Source of the DNA: Bugula neritina
Lineage: Eukaryota > Bryozoa > Gymnolaemata > Cheilostomatida > Bugulidae
Length of the DNA: 64,000 bases
Reading direction: 5' to 3'
NCBI GenBank assembly: GCA_964035545.1
Contig: OZ037771.1
Location: 1,550,001 to 1,614,000, forward strand
The position numbers and the translations under genes were made by a program. Under the pieces are notes generated by a model, which was not told the origin of the DNA, searched no databases, and saw only the letters and a program-made list of their open reading frames with translations. Every line of letters starts with the position of its first letter. The stretch's first letter is position 1. Positions 56,501-64,000 of the stretch are shown piece by piece.

Positions 56501-58875
56501 GTATAGACTTGTGTATAGACTTGTACACGATTTGTCTATATACTTATGTATAGACTTATGTATAGACTTGTGTATAGACTTGTGTATAGACTTGTGTATA
56601 GACTTGTGTATAGACTTGTACACGATTTGTCTATATACTTATGTATAGACTTGTGTATAGACTTGTACACAAGTTGCTGAACTATCCAGTCTCTTATGAC
56701 TGTGAATAAAGTAGACTGAATTGTTCACCTGAAGAGGGAGGTAACATACAGAATATCTCTACAGGCGTGGAAAATGTTTAAATACACAAAAATAAAGAAT
56801 CTAGATTTTCTGTACTGAAAATATATTTTTATAGAATTTTATAGCAAAATATTTTGTAAATAAATACTGTGTTGTAGGTTCACAGACTATCAGTGGCTGT
56901 CCAGGGCCCTCCCCCTCTCTAAGATGACGCAGCAGGCAATAGAGAACTCAGCTATGACTACTCTCACTAAGATCTGTGGTGAAGAGACTACAGTACTCAA
57001 TCCTGCCATCACCTGTTTGAGTACGTCTGCTTATTCTCTCTGCTTACCTTCTGCTTTCTCTGTTTTCATATCTGCTATGTTCTTTCTGGTATTAATTGTC
57101 ATCAACGCTTGGCAAGTTTCTAAAAGTTGTCACATCATGTTTTAGAAACTTCATTTTTGTCGAATGCTGTTTAATTTTACTATCATATTATTTGTGTATA
57201 ACAGCAGTTGCAGGTGTTTGTGCCTAGAGAAAGTAATCTCACATGTTGTTATGGTCATATGTATTTACTCAAATCAATTGCAGTTTGCCATGCTGCTTGT
57301 TGCACTATTATAGGTCTAAGTGCTGGGAAGTTTGAGGAGCTCGAGGGCAAGTCCCTTACAAACTACTTCTCTACCGGAGCTAAGTCTACAGTTGACATAT
57401 TTGACAGCATAGCCCCTCCGTCCCCCGAACCCCAGGTGATTCCCGGACCGCCGCTACCGCCGAGTAATGGCTGCAGTTTGAAGGCTTTCTTCAATGACTC
57501 ACACAAGGTCCTTGACCCTTTCAACTCCCTAGCTAACTCCTTCACTTCTCCGTCCAAACCCGAACCGGCCAAACCAAAAGGCATTGCTAAATATTTTAAA
57601 CAAACTGCGCTGAATAAAGTATCTCCCAAAGCCTCTGTGGGTGTATTTTATGATCCGAGTGGAGGCAGACTGAACGAGGATGTTTTAGATATGGACTCCT
57701 ATTCAAACTCTGGACTACAAGAAGACTGTGTCAAATGTGATGAGTCAGGAGAATTGACAGATCTAGGAGAGGACAACTTTGAGAGAGAAAACTTAAAAGA
57801 CATTTCACTGAAAGAATCAGATGTTACTGTCGTCGTAAAGGAAGTGCTGAACGAGCTGATTGATTCGTTTGCCAGTGACTCATCAACTCACTCGACCTCT
57901 AAGCTGTTAGCTGAACTAACGGATGGAAAACAGGAGGTCTGTGAAGCTACAGTCCCGCACTCTGACACTTCATTTCTAGATGTCATTGAAAGGGAGGAGC
58001 GAATGTTTAGAGAACGGACCAATCAGGTGAAAGATTCAGTCACATCTCTAGAAAATTTCACTAATGTCAAATCTCCGCTTCCGATTGGCCGTTTCATAGA
58101 GAAGCCCGTTACTCCAAGGCGAGATAATTCCTCCAAGTTGAGGAAAATGACGTTGAATAAACAAAAGAAATCTGGTGTGACAGACAACTCGAAGCGTCCT
58201 GGTATTGATATCAGAGCTTTCACACAGTCCAGTAACTCGACAGTGTGGGATAGAAGTTATGAGCCGGTGTTGAGGGTTCGTGACTGTGAAACCGGGGGTT
58301 TGGGGTTTGATGCTCTGAGTAGAGAAGATTCTAGTAGAACTCGGGGTACTAGGGAGAATATGGAGGACAGTGATGAGGAGATTTCTGTGGTGTGGCAAGC
58401 TGATGGCTGCCGTAAAGTCTCTCCAGGTGTTGGTAAGTCTTCTTTACTCTTACATGTTCTGCATCCAGAAAGGTGACAACTCCAGTGAAACCTAGCTAAT
58501 GTGTAAACATGTGGGACATTTCGGCATGCCATCCTAGTACTACAAACTTATTTTATGTAAAAAGAGTGAAGATGCATACTTTTCTTTTACAAATTTTTTA
58601 TATTTTGGAATGCGACAGCTTTATGTTCACAAGATACGTTTATATCCAACCACCCAAAGTGCCATACTATAAGGAGTTTAGGACTATATGTCTTCACTTT
58701 TTTGTATTTCAACTCGTAGTCTGTAAAAGGCATCCTTGTTCTTTTTTGGCTGTTAGTGTAGTGAACACGCTGCCTTCATAAACTGTTTGCAGGCGCCAAA
58801 AGTAAGTGGAAGTCAGCACAGGGAGCCTCTTCATCACATAAGAAGTTGAGGTCCATCACCGATTACTTCAAGTAG
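50589..58875 (+). CDS. POLH: DNA polymerase eta (translesion Y-family polymerase), complete, 11 exons
   Basis: Exons 50589-50599, 52098-52222, 52586-52711, 53297-53515, 53999-54171, 55466-55657, 55973-56128, 56333-56436, 56878-57020, 57314-58432 and 58793-58875 sum to 2,451 nt: 816 residues and TAG. The enzyme copies past UV dimers at stalled nuclear replication forks. The palm shows IALIDMDCFYVQVEQR-type sequence (VALIDMDCFYVQVEQR here, metal ligand Asp15) and RASIDEAYIDLT (Asp120, Glu121), followed by CSAGISHNK|VLSKLACGLHKP, RQLPKSVGCSKNF and the little-finger domain ending LSAGKF at about residue 423. The C-terminal half (about 390 residues) is disordered and has four PIP-box-like motifs. 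A Cys-x2-Cys pair at 555/558 has no following His pair, so the usual UBZ zinc finger appears degenerate or lost. Family similarity comes from memory of the human protein (713 aa). Confidence 0.95.
50600..52097 (+). other. POLH intron 1 with cryptic hexamer repeats
   Basis: 1.5 kb. From 50640 to 51110 it is built of degenerate hexamers (ACTTAT, AGTTAT, TAGTAT, then CATACTGATAGTGATAG). The other half is AT-rich and unremarkable. Confidence 0.5.
52098..52222 (+). CDS. POLH: POLH exon 2 (first catalytic motif)
   Basis: 125 nt from acceptor TTTTAG to donor GTTTGT, ending in AAA G. It carries DMDCFYVQVEQR, including the first metal-binding aspartate, and the VVQYNEWKG segment typical of Pol eta. 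Confidence 0.92.
52586..52711 (+). CDS. POLH: POLH exon 3
   Basis: 126 nt from acceptor TGTTAG to donor GTGAGG. It reads GGGIIAVGYEARAKGVTRRG and onward, matching the Pol eta finger motif (human GIIAVSYEARAFGVTR) that contacts the incoming nucleotide and template lesion. Confidence 0.93.
52712..53296 (+). other. POLH intron 3 with degenerate ~33-bp repeats ending in a duplicated acceptor
   Basis: From about 53040 a diverged repeat (TATATTTACTTTAACATGTT-like) runs to the exon. The last two units both end in TTCATACGCAGGTA, so the acceptor exists twice, 35 nt apart. Confidence 0.6.
53297..53515 (+). CDS. POLH: POLH exon 4 (SIDEAY motif)
   Basis: 219 nt from acceptor ACGCAG to donor GTATGA. 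It carries KADLTRYREAGAEV and RASIDEAYIDLT, the palm motif with two catalytic acidic residues. A copy of the acceptor (ATACGCAGGTA) lies 35 nt upstream but would shift the frame. Confidence 0.92.
53999..54171 (+). CDS. POLH: POLH exon 5 (ends at the splice-donor array)
   Basis: 173 nt from acceptor CTTTAG. It reads DSLREWLESL-like sequence, GAVIVEKMRKAVKDQTGFEC and SAGISHNK, ending exactly at AAG|GTAGAA. That junction is the first unit of the 49-copy 25-bp array filling most of the next intron. Confidence 0.92.
54161..55380 (+). repeat. 49-copy 25-bp minisatellite made of the POLH exon 5 end plus its 5' splice site
   Basis: The unit CACATAACAAGGTAGAATAT plus AGTTT repeats 49 times in exact 25-bp register without an indel (the last copy starts at 55361 and is cut at 20 bp). 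Unit 1 is the real exon end (CACATAACAAG, coding H-N-K) plus the first intron bases. Substitutions are few: TAC for TAT, AGCTT for AGTTT, and CGCAT for CACAT at 54436 and 55036, exactly 600 bp apart. Paired AGCTT units recur every six units late in the array. Confidence 0.97.
55466..55657 (+). CDS. POLH: POLH exon 6
   Basis: 192 nt from acceptor TGCCCAG to donor GTGAAC, phase 0. It reads VLSKLACGLHKPQKQTILGI and onward, with the helix-hairpin-helix thumb region VRHFGGKLG. It resumes the conserved LAKLACGLNKP block interrupted by the array-bearing intron. Confidence 0.94.
55973..56128 (+). CDS. POLH: POLH exon 7
   Basis: 156 nt from acceptor TTCAG to donor GTACTC, phase 0. It contains MCRGHDPEPVNDRQLPKSVG and CSKNF, the conserved start of the little-finger domain, which grips the DNA template. 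Confidence 0.94.
56333..56436 (+). CDS. POLH: POLH exon 8
   Basis: 104 nt from acceptor AACCAG to donor GTTTGT, ending in phase 2. It reads ARYWLKQLSAEVEERLIKDR and onward to SLSMSVR, matching the little-finger helix LAQELEERL. The first base of the following intron is also the first base of a 12-bp array. Confidence 0.9.
56437..56672 (+). repeat. 12-bp minisatellite starting at the POLH exon 8 donor
   Basis: Units of GTGTATAGACTT type repeat about 18 times, with an internal duplicated block that includes TTGTACACGATTTGTCTATA. The first unit (GTTTGTGTATAG) is the splice donor itself. Confidence 0.9.
56878..57020 (+). CDS. POLH: POLH exon 9
   Basis: 143 nt from acceptor TTGTAG to donor GTACGT. 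It reads FTDYQWLSRALPLSKMTQQA and onward to NPAITCL, aligning with the human LSSLRRCCALTRYDAHKMSH region of the little finger. Confidence 0.88.
57314..58432 (+). CDS. POLH: POLH exon 10 (regulatory C-terminal region)
   Basis: 1,119 nt from acceptor TTATAG to donor GTAAGT. It starts SLSAGKFEEL, the end of the catalytic core, then encodes a Ser/Asp/Glu-rich disordered region. Three motifs match the non-canonical Pol eta PIP pattern (hydrophobic at 4, aromatics at 7 and 8): GKSLTNYF (428-435), GCSLKAFF (469-476) and PKGIAKYF (504-511). FF-containing motifs can also bind REV1. CVKC at 555-558 is the only trace of a zinc finger. Confidence 0.88.
58793..58875 (+). CDS. POLH: POLH exon 11 (C-terminal PIP box and stop)
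   Basis: 83 nt from acceptor TTGCAG to TAG. It reads AKSKWKSAQGASSSHKKLRS then ITDYFK and stop. LRSITDYF at 808-815 matches the extreme C-terminal PIP box of vertebrate Pol eta (MQTLESFF), and the Lys/Arg-rich stretch before it is a likely nuclear localisation signal. Confidence 0.9.
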
Positions 58876-60314
58876 CCTTACAGGGCAGGAGTAAGCAACT
58901 CCTGGCTTTAAACCAAATACTTTTAGAAAACGACTCTATAGACTGAGAATTAGAAACAATAATTCTTTACTAATCTCTGCAAAACAGGTTATGTTTCAGT
59001 TTATTCTAGATTCTTACATTTTTCTCAAAATTAATCTCATCAAAATTATAATCCTTTTATGTCAATTATTTGTTTTACTTTTGTACGGTGCTAATAATAA
59101 AAACTGGATATATTTTCTAAATAACCATTTTTCTCACAGTTTTTTCAAGGATACGCTTTTCTTGAAGCCTTCTGAACAAATCAAATGCATTTATTTAAAA
59201 ACATGAAAATTAAATTTATTACTTAGAAAATGGAACAAAAAATGTTAGTTTTTTTAAGTTTTGCAATGTTAAATAGTGTATTGTTTGGTGACACTTGACC
59301 TTGGCACATAGCCTGAGAGTCTGTTGTTGGGTGTGTGGCTAGACGGGCAGTCTTGAAAGGCTCAGTAGTAGGGAAATATTTTATTGGTCTTTTGGATACA
59401 TTTTAGTTTATGTTGTGGGTTGAAGATTGCATGAGAACATAACTTCTCTTGTTACATTTCTCATTACTGCAACTAACGTGGCGGATGAACATTGATATCT
59501 AAATGGTTACTGAGGGGTTATATAGCAATGAGATCTAAACACTGATAGTGGCTAGTAACTTGATAGTATAATACAGACAATGTGTAGTCCATATCAGTCT
59601 AGGGTAGCTTTTGTTTGTTATTAGGGATTTGATTAATGACCTTTTAAATGATGTGAAATGTCACTGGAATGACGGCTACTTTACCAGTTTGCTATAGTTT
59701 TATATTGTAATTACTAGCAAGTTACACTCCTATAGACCAGCCTGATAGATTACCCTTTAACCCTTTGCAATAGACTAACTTATACTAAAAGTAGAACTTC
59801 TGGGTGCCAGTAACAGCTTAGTAATACCAAGGTACGTATTCTATTCTACAACATTCTACTGACAGTATTTCACTTACAGTATTTTTCCAGACTCCAATAT
59901 AAAACTAAAAGTAATTTTATTATTATGTAATACTGTATTCAACTAGTAAAGGCTTTAAAGTATACCTGTAAAATATGCAAGCAATATCATATAATGCAAT
60001 ATTCTATTATATTATTGATATTACTGAACTTATATCAATCTTTATTGCATTGCCAGTAAGTGTAGCAGTCTACTGGTGTATTGTTCAAGTAGAAATGCTT
60101 CCTAAATTAACTGTCGTGCTTTGCTTTACTCTGGCTTTACTTGCTGCTATTAGCATTAGTTCCAAGACAGGCAAAGTCGGGCAGTGTCTTTATAGAACCT
60201 CAGGCTATGGAAGTCTCTATTTAGCTGCAACATAGATTCAGTAGTCCTTAGTATCTACGCAGTATCTACACATGCAGGTTTTTAGCCTAAGTTTCTATTT
60301 CATAGATTGTAGCC
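58876..60314. other. POLH to MTARC intergenic region
   Basis: 1.4 kb between two same-strand genes, holding the POLH 3' UTR and presumably the MTARC promoter. I see no further gene, RNA or repeat array. A plus-strand frame at 59975-60235 is rich in Ile, Leu and Ala but has no support as an exon. Confidence 0.45.
59096..59101 (+). terminator. Poly(A) signal candidate for POLH
   Basis: AATAAA 221 nt after the POLH stop codon, in T-rich sequence. It is the nearest canonical hexamer downstream. Confidence 0.5.
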
Positions 60315-60535
60315 ATGGTTTCTACACCCAGCAGAGAGATGACCGGGGCGTTAGTCCTGGGTGCCGGAGTGCTACTAGTAGCTGGTTATGTTCTTTATAA
60401 GCGGAAATCAAAATCCTATTCGGTTGGGAAACTTTCACAGCTCATCCTCTATCCGATCAAATCAGGGCCACCCATGCATGTCCAATCAGCAGAATGCTTA
60501 GAAACTGGACTTAAATATAAACAAGTTTATGATAG
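60315..60535 (+). CDS. MTARC1/MTARC2-like: MTARC-like exon 1 (anchor and MOSC_N start)
   Basis: 221 nt from ATG to donor GTCAGT, phase 2. It encodes the N-terminal membrane anchor and the YPIKS motif typical of MOSC_N domains. Confidence 0.9.
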
Positions 60536-63114
60536 GTCAGTATATGTTGTTGTCATGGCAATATGTGTATACACAAAAATTATTTGCATCGCAATTTCAA
60601 CGACTTGAAACTTGTTTATTAGTGCACTGTCTTGTGGTTGAGGTCAAGGTCGATACGCTTGTAATGCGATATTTTCATTTCCTCTGCAGACAGTTTGCTC
60701 TGATAGGAAAGACAACTTTCATCAGCATAAGAAAAAACCTACGACTTCTAAAGTTAAAAATAAATTATGACGAAGACACGAATAGCTTGATTCTAAAAGC
60801 TCCTACGATGACTGCTGCATTGTCTATACCTCTGCAGGTTCCAGAATATGACCCCAGTAAGGTCAAATCCTTCATGTAAGTGAGACTATCGTAAGTTATG
60901 CTTCATTACTATGTTTCTAATGGTAGCATAGATTGCTGTATCAGTTGGAATATTTATTGGGTGCATAATTCTATAACATATCATAATAAATGAATTTACA
61001 CATGAAAGGGGAAGCAACTCATGAATTTAACTTTTTCACAAAAAAATAACTATTTCTGCTTATCGATATTATAAACAATCTTAAAACAAAACTAAACCAT
61101 ATCACAGAAATAGAAATGTGTGAATTTTATTGACAGGTGGTTCGATAATCGAGAGACCCTCTACTTTGATTACGGAGATACGTACTCCAAGTGGCTCAGT
61201 GAATTCCTTGAAGAAGAATGCAGAATGGGGTATGCACACCCTGAGATTGTAAGGGAGATAAATCCTGAGATGGTGTACAATCATACAGACGTACACCCAG
61301 ACAGCAAGGTAATAGGCTCACAGGCTACACATCATGAACTTCCTGCTGACTAGCCTTAGCTCTAGAGTTGTATAGCCGCAATGTGTAAATCATACTAGTG
61401 TATTAACAAAGAGTGCTTTATAAGCTGTCAGTGAACAGGCTGTTGTTCTACACATTTTAGTACAAGTTTTAAAGGTAATGGAAAATACCCTTATGATAAA
61501 CATTGCAAATTCTTAAAGTGTACCAAGTGGCTTATATTTGAATAAATGTGTTTTAGAGATGAGGTTTTGAATGTGAAATTTTGTCACAGAAGATGATCAA
61601 CACTGGCTTATCTAATTTTTTTTTGCCAAAGTTCTAAATTTTTCTGAAGATGCAAGTGGCTGTGGCATGTTTTTTTATATGACTACCGAGCCTATTACCA
61701 TCAGGCTAAAAGAGTTTATGTCTAAAATGATTCAACATTTAGCTATTTCTTTGTAGTGAATCCATTTCACTTTGACATTATTTACAGATTTTGTTCTCAA
61801 ACACTCACCCATTTATGATTGCCACACAAGCGTCTTTAGATGATTTGAATGAAAGGCTAGAAGACAAGGTCACTATGGATTCATTTCGACCCAACTTTGT
61901 AATAACAGGAGAAGGCAACTCCGTCATTGAACCGTACATCGAGGTCTGTAGTCTGTTGAACAGAATTATGTATTGCAGTGTTAGTATTTAGCAGAATAAT
62001 TTAGATTTTGTGAATTTGAGTTTGATAGAACAAGGGGAAACACAACTTCTTAAACATGAATTGCCAATATTTTTTTATTTTGAATGTATTGCAGTGAAAT
62101 AAAAGTGATGTTAAAAGTTTATTAATCTTTTAGAAAGTTCATAACTCTAACTATATAAAACCAAAAGCTTTATAAGGCTATTTATAGCTTTATAAAGCTA
62201 TAAATAGCTTTATAAAGTTATAAATAGCTTATGTCAAGTGTCTTGGAACAGCCAGTCTATAGTTCCATAGTTTAGTTTAAACTCAAATATTACACAGGAA
62301 GAATATTTTCTAAAGCCTACTCATCGTTAAGCTTATTAAAAAGCTCAAGATTTTAAATATTTTCTGAGCAGTTTACATCAGCTAATATTGTCAACGGCTA
62401 ATAGAACACAAGTACAAACATATATCATTGACAAATAGTGCATGCATTCTGTAGGATTCTTGGCGTGAGATTTGCGTAGGACCAGATGCTGTTCTGTACA
62501 ACTCGCGGGCGTGTCCAAGATGTCCCATGATTTATGTTGACTACAATAACCACAAGATGAGAGATAACAAGGAACCAATGACAACTCTTCTCAGGTAAGT
62601 TACAGCTGAGCAACCAATGGCAATGCTCGATAAAAGCAGTCAAACTCTCTAACTAGTAACATGAAATTATTGAGCATTAACGACAATTGAAATATCTTTT
62701 ATATCAGTGATGTAAACAAACCTCATAATTTAATGTGCAATTTATAATCTTATCAGCCAGTAACAGATTTTCTAAATGAGTAAATCCACAATATACATAA
62801 AACTAATAAGCAAACCATGCCTTATAATAACCCTAATAGTGTTGAAATAGTTCTACTAGTACTAATAGTACCAATAATCCTAATAGTCTTAGAGTAGTAC
62901 TTCTAGTACTGCTAGTACTAATAGTCATGATAGTCTAGTTAGTACTACTAGTACCAATAGTCCTAAAAGCTATTAGCATATTACTCTTAGATATCGCAGA
63001 GGGACTGTGAAGAAGGACAAAAGCAAGACTGTATTTGGAATCAATGTTACTCTGATTAAACATGGCCGAATTTCTGTCGGAGATAAATTCGTAGCTGCTT
63101 ATGCTACAGCATAG
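60315..63114 (+). CDS. MTARC1/MTARC2-like: Mitochondrial amidoxime-reducing component (MOSC-domain molybdenum enzyme), complete, 6 exons
   Basis: Exons 60315-60535, 60690-60875, 61137-61308, 61788-61943, 62455-62594 and 62991-63114 total 999 nt: 332 residues and TAG. The start is GCCATGG. In the family, mARC reduces N-hydroxylated substrates such as amidoximes, taking electrons from cytochrome b5 and its reductase at the outer mitochondrial membrane. Here a hydrophobic anchor at about residues 10-27 (TGALVLGAGVLLVAGYVLY) is followed by basic KRKSK, fitting a signal anchor. The MOSC_N barrel begins KLSQLILYPIKSG. The MOSC domain has SFRPNFVI and ACPRC, whose second Cys (268) should be the molybdenum ligand. 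The substrate-side region between residues 70 and 90 is shorter than in the human proteins. An invertebrate single gene cannot be assigned to one vertebrate paralogue. Confidence 0.93.
60690..60875 (+). CDS. MTARC1/MTARC2-like: MTARC-like exon 2
   Basis: 186 nt from acceptor CTGCAG to donor GTAAGT. It joins as AG|A (Arg) and reads QFALIGKTTFISIRKNLRLL and onward to YDPSKVKSF. It corresponds to the second half of the MOSC_N barrel. Confidence 0.88.
61137..61308 (+). CDS. MTARC1/MTARC2-like: MTARC-like exon 3
   Basis: 172 nt from acceptor GACAG to donor GTAATA. It reads WFDNRETLYFDYGDTYSKWL and onward. It matches the family block where GD/CGE precedes the W-(I/L)-S/T-x-F-L helix. Confidence 0.9.
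61788..61943 (+). CDS. MTARC1/MTARC2-like: MTARC-like exon 4 (SFRPNFVI motif)
   Basis: 156 nt, phase 0 at both ends, acceptor TTACAG and donor GTCTGT. It contains HPFMIATQASLDDLNERL and SFRPNFVI, both strongly conserved in MOSC enzymes around the cofactor. Confidence 0.92.
62160..62235. repeat. AT-rich repeat TATAAAGCTATAAATAGCTT
   Basis: Three to four imperfect copies of a largely self-complementary unit (AGCTTTATAAAGCT), in MTARC intron 4. Confidence 0.8.
62455..62594 (+). CDS. MTARC1/MTARC2-like: MTARC-like exon 5 (molybdenum-ligand cysteine)
   Basis: 140 nt from acceptor CTGTAG to donor GTAAGT. It reads DSWREICVGPDAVLYNSRAC followed by PRC. The second cysteine of ACPRC lines up with human mARC1 Cys273. 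Confidence 0.92.
62840..62965. repeat. Cryptic ACTAGTACTAATAGT tract
   Basis: Degenerate repeats of TAGTACTAATAGTCCTAATAG in MTARC intron 5, ending about 25 nt before the exon 6 acceptor. The style is like the hexamer fields at 28.7 and 50.7 kb. Confidence 0.7.
62991..63114 (+). CDS. MTARC1/MTARC2-like: MTARC-like exon 6 and stop
   Basis: 124 nt from acceptor TCTTAG to TAG. It reads YRRGTVKKDKSKTVFGINVT and onward to ISVGDKFVAAYATA. It matches the family C-terminus, where a GxxxxV..GxI.VGD pattern closes the barrel. Confidence 0.9.
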
Positions 63115-64000
63115 AAAGACATGGTAACACTGTATGGATAGGTAAACCAGTAGATATACAGATACCTACACATGTCTACAGGTGTCTGCAGGTGTCTGCA
63201 GGTGTCTGCAGTTACTTTACATGTTTAGCTCAAACATATAATTGAAAGTCACCCATATGGAACTTTGTGATTTTTGCTTTGATAGAAAAGCCCCACAAAA
63301 AGTTACACAATTACTTAAACATTGATAGCTTATATAATTATTCTTTTTATTTTGAGTGTATTTTATTTAGTTTAATTTCTTTCAGAAAATTTAAATCTGT
63401 ATTTTTGAAGTGATATCCTAAAGTTTTTTCAAGCATATGAAAGCTCATTAATTATTTTCATCAAGTTTTAACTTGACACATGCTGCTTCGGATTCAGAGC
63501 ATGCTGTCTAAATGCCTAATCTAGTCTAGTTTTTGTAAACATAAAATTCAAACATTACAACTGTTACTTTCACAACTTTAATTTTTCTATCTTGAAACTT
63601 TCTGATATCTGCAAAATATTATACAGTATGCAACACTTATCTTATTCAACTGTCTCTTATTATATTATGCAACTGTCTGCAATTGAAATGTTCAACTATC
63701 TGTGTAGATTTAAGTAACCAACGTCTAGAGATCACTTTACCTGAATGCTAACAGAAGAGCCATTACAATGTTATATCTAGCTTACTGTATGCAAACTGTA
63801 CACACCCTAATAAGATGACCTCACGTGTCTATAGCAACTATATACAGTCTAGTTAACACTATGAGTAAGAGTATTTGCATCATTATTCTAATATACACTT
63901 TATTTTAAAATAATTATATGTAACACAGTGCTACATATGGGTTGGGAGCTAATACTTAGCTGCATTGACTCTTAGACTCCTGACAGTGCACAGTTGGGGT
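63115..64000 (+). other. MTARC 3' flank to the right edge
   Basis: Presumed 3' UTR and downstream DNA. I see no canonical AATAAA in the first 700 bp and no further gene. Confidence 0.4.
63171..63211. repeat. 10-bp array GGTGTCTGCA
   Basis: Three perfect copies plus diverged flanking units, within the presumed MTARC 3' UTR. Confidence 0.9.

Noticed and set aside
56429-56648. Lys/Ser/Ile/His repeat frames next to POLH exon 8
   Set aside because: They are translations of the intronic 12-bp array. POLH frame reaches a stop a few codons past the donor.

Overview
This is an AT-rich window of a metazoan nuclear genome, most likely from an invertebrate. Genes are split into many short exons with GT-AG introns from about 0.15 to 16 kb, start codons have a purine at -3, and one nuclear tRNA gene sits inside an intron. 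The recognisable proteins are eukaryotic: DNA polymerase eta and a membrane-anchored MOSC-domain amidoxime reductase. I cannot name the species. An unusual share of the DNA is tandem minisatellite, with periods of 7, 10, 12, 15, 17, 20, 25, 33, 35 and 41 bp.

Layout. (1) From 41.4 kb down to about 0.7 kb on the minus strand lies one large gene. I rebuilt 14 phase-compatible coding exons (about 1,042 codons), and the gene probably runs off the left edge. Its product is a long disordered Ser/Pro/Asn-rich protein with clustered tyrosine motifs and Arg-directed phosphosites, perhaps a signalling scaffold. I do not recognise the family. Its introns hold most of the minisatellites, a tRNA-Ile(AAT) gene (17.7 kb) and an 852-bp terminal-inverted-repeat transposon (20.6-21.4 kb). 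(2) 41.4-46.8 kb is intergenic with one tRNA-like SINE fragment. (3) 49.1-46.8 kb, minus strand: a complete three-exon gene for a 174-aa glycine-rich, probably membrane-embedded protein. (4) 50.6-58.9 kb, plus strand: a complete POLH gene (11 exons, 816 aa), divergent from gene 3. (5) 60.3-63.1 kb, plus strand: a complete six-exon MTARC/MOSC gene (332 aa).

The most striking feature is structural. Several tandem arrays start exactly at splice junctions and copy the splice site in every unit. In POLH, 49 copies of a 25-bp unit, without an indel, each repeat the last coding bases of exon 5 plus its 5' splice site. In the large gene, a 25-bp array repeats the donor of exon 13 and a 35-bp triplication repeats the acceptor of exon 11. 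POLH exon 4 has a 35-nt duplicated acceptor, and POLH exon 8 is followed at its first intron base by a 12-bp array. In every case I read through, use of a copied site brings a stop codon, so only one site per group keeps the frame. This resembles tandem duplication of AG|GT-containing segments, a known route to new introns and alternative splice sites, caught at several loci in one region.

All exon boundaries come from reading splice signals, frame continuity and family similarity recalled from memory. No alignment or transcript data were available.
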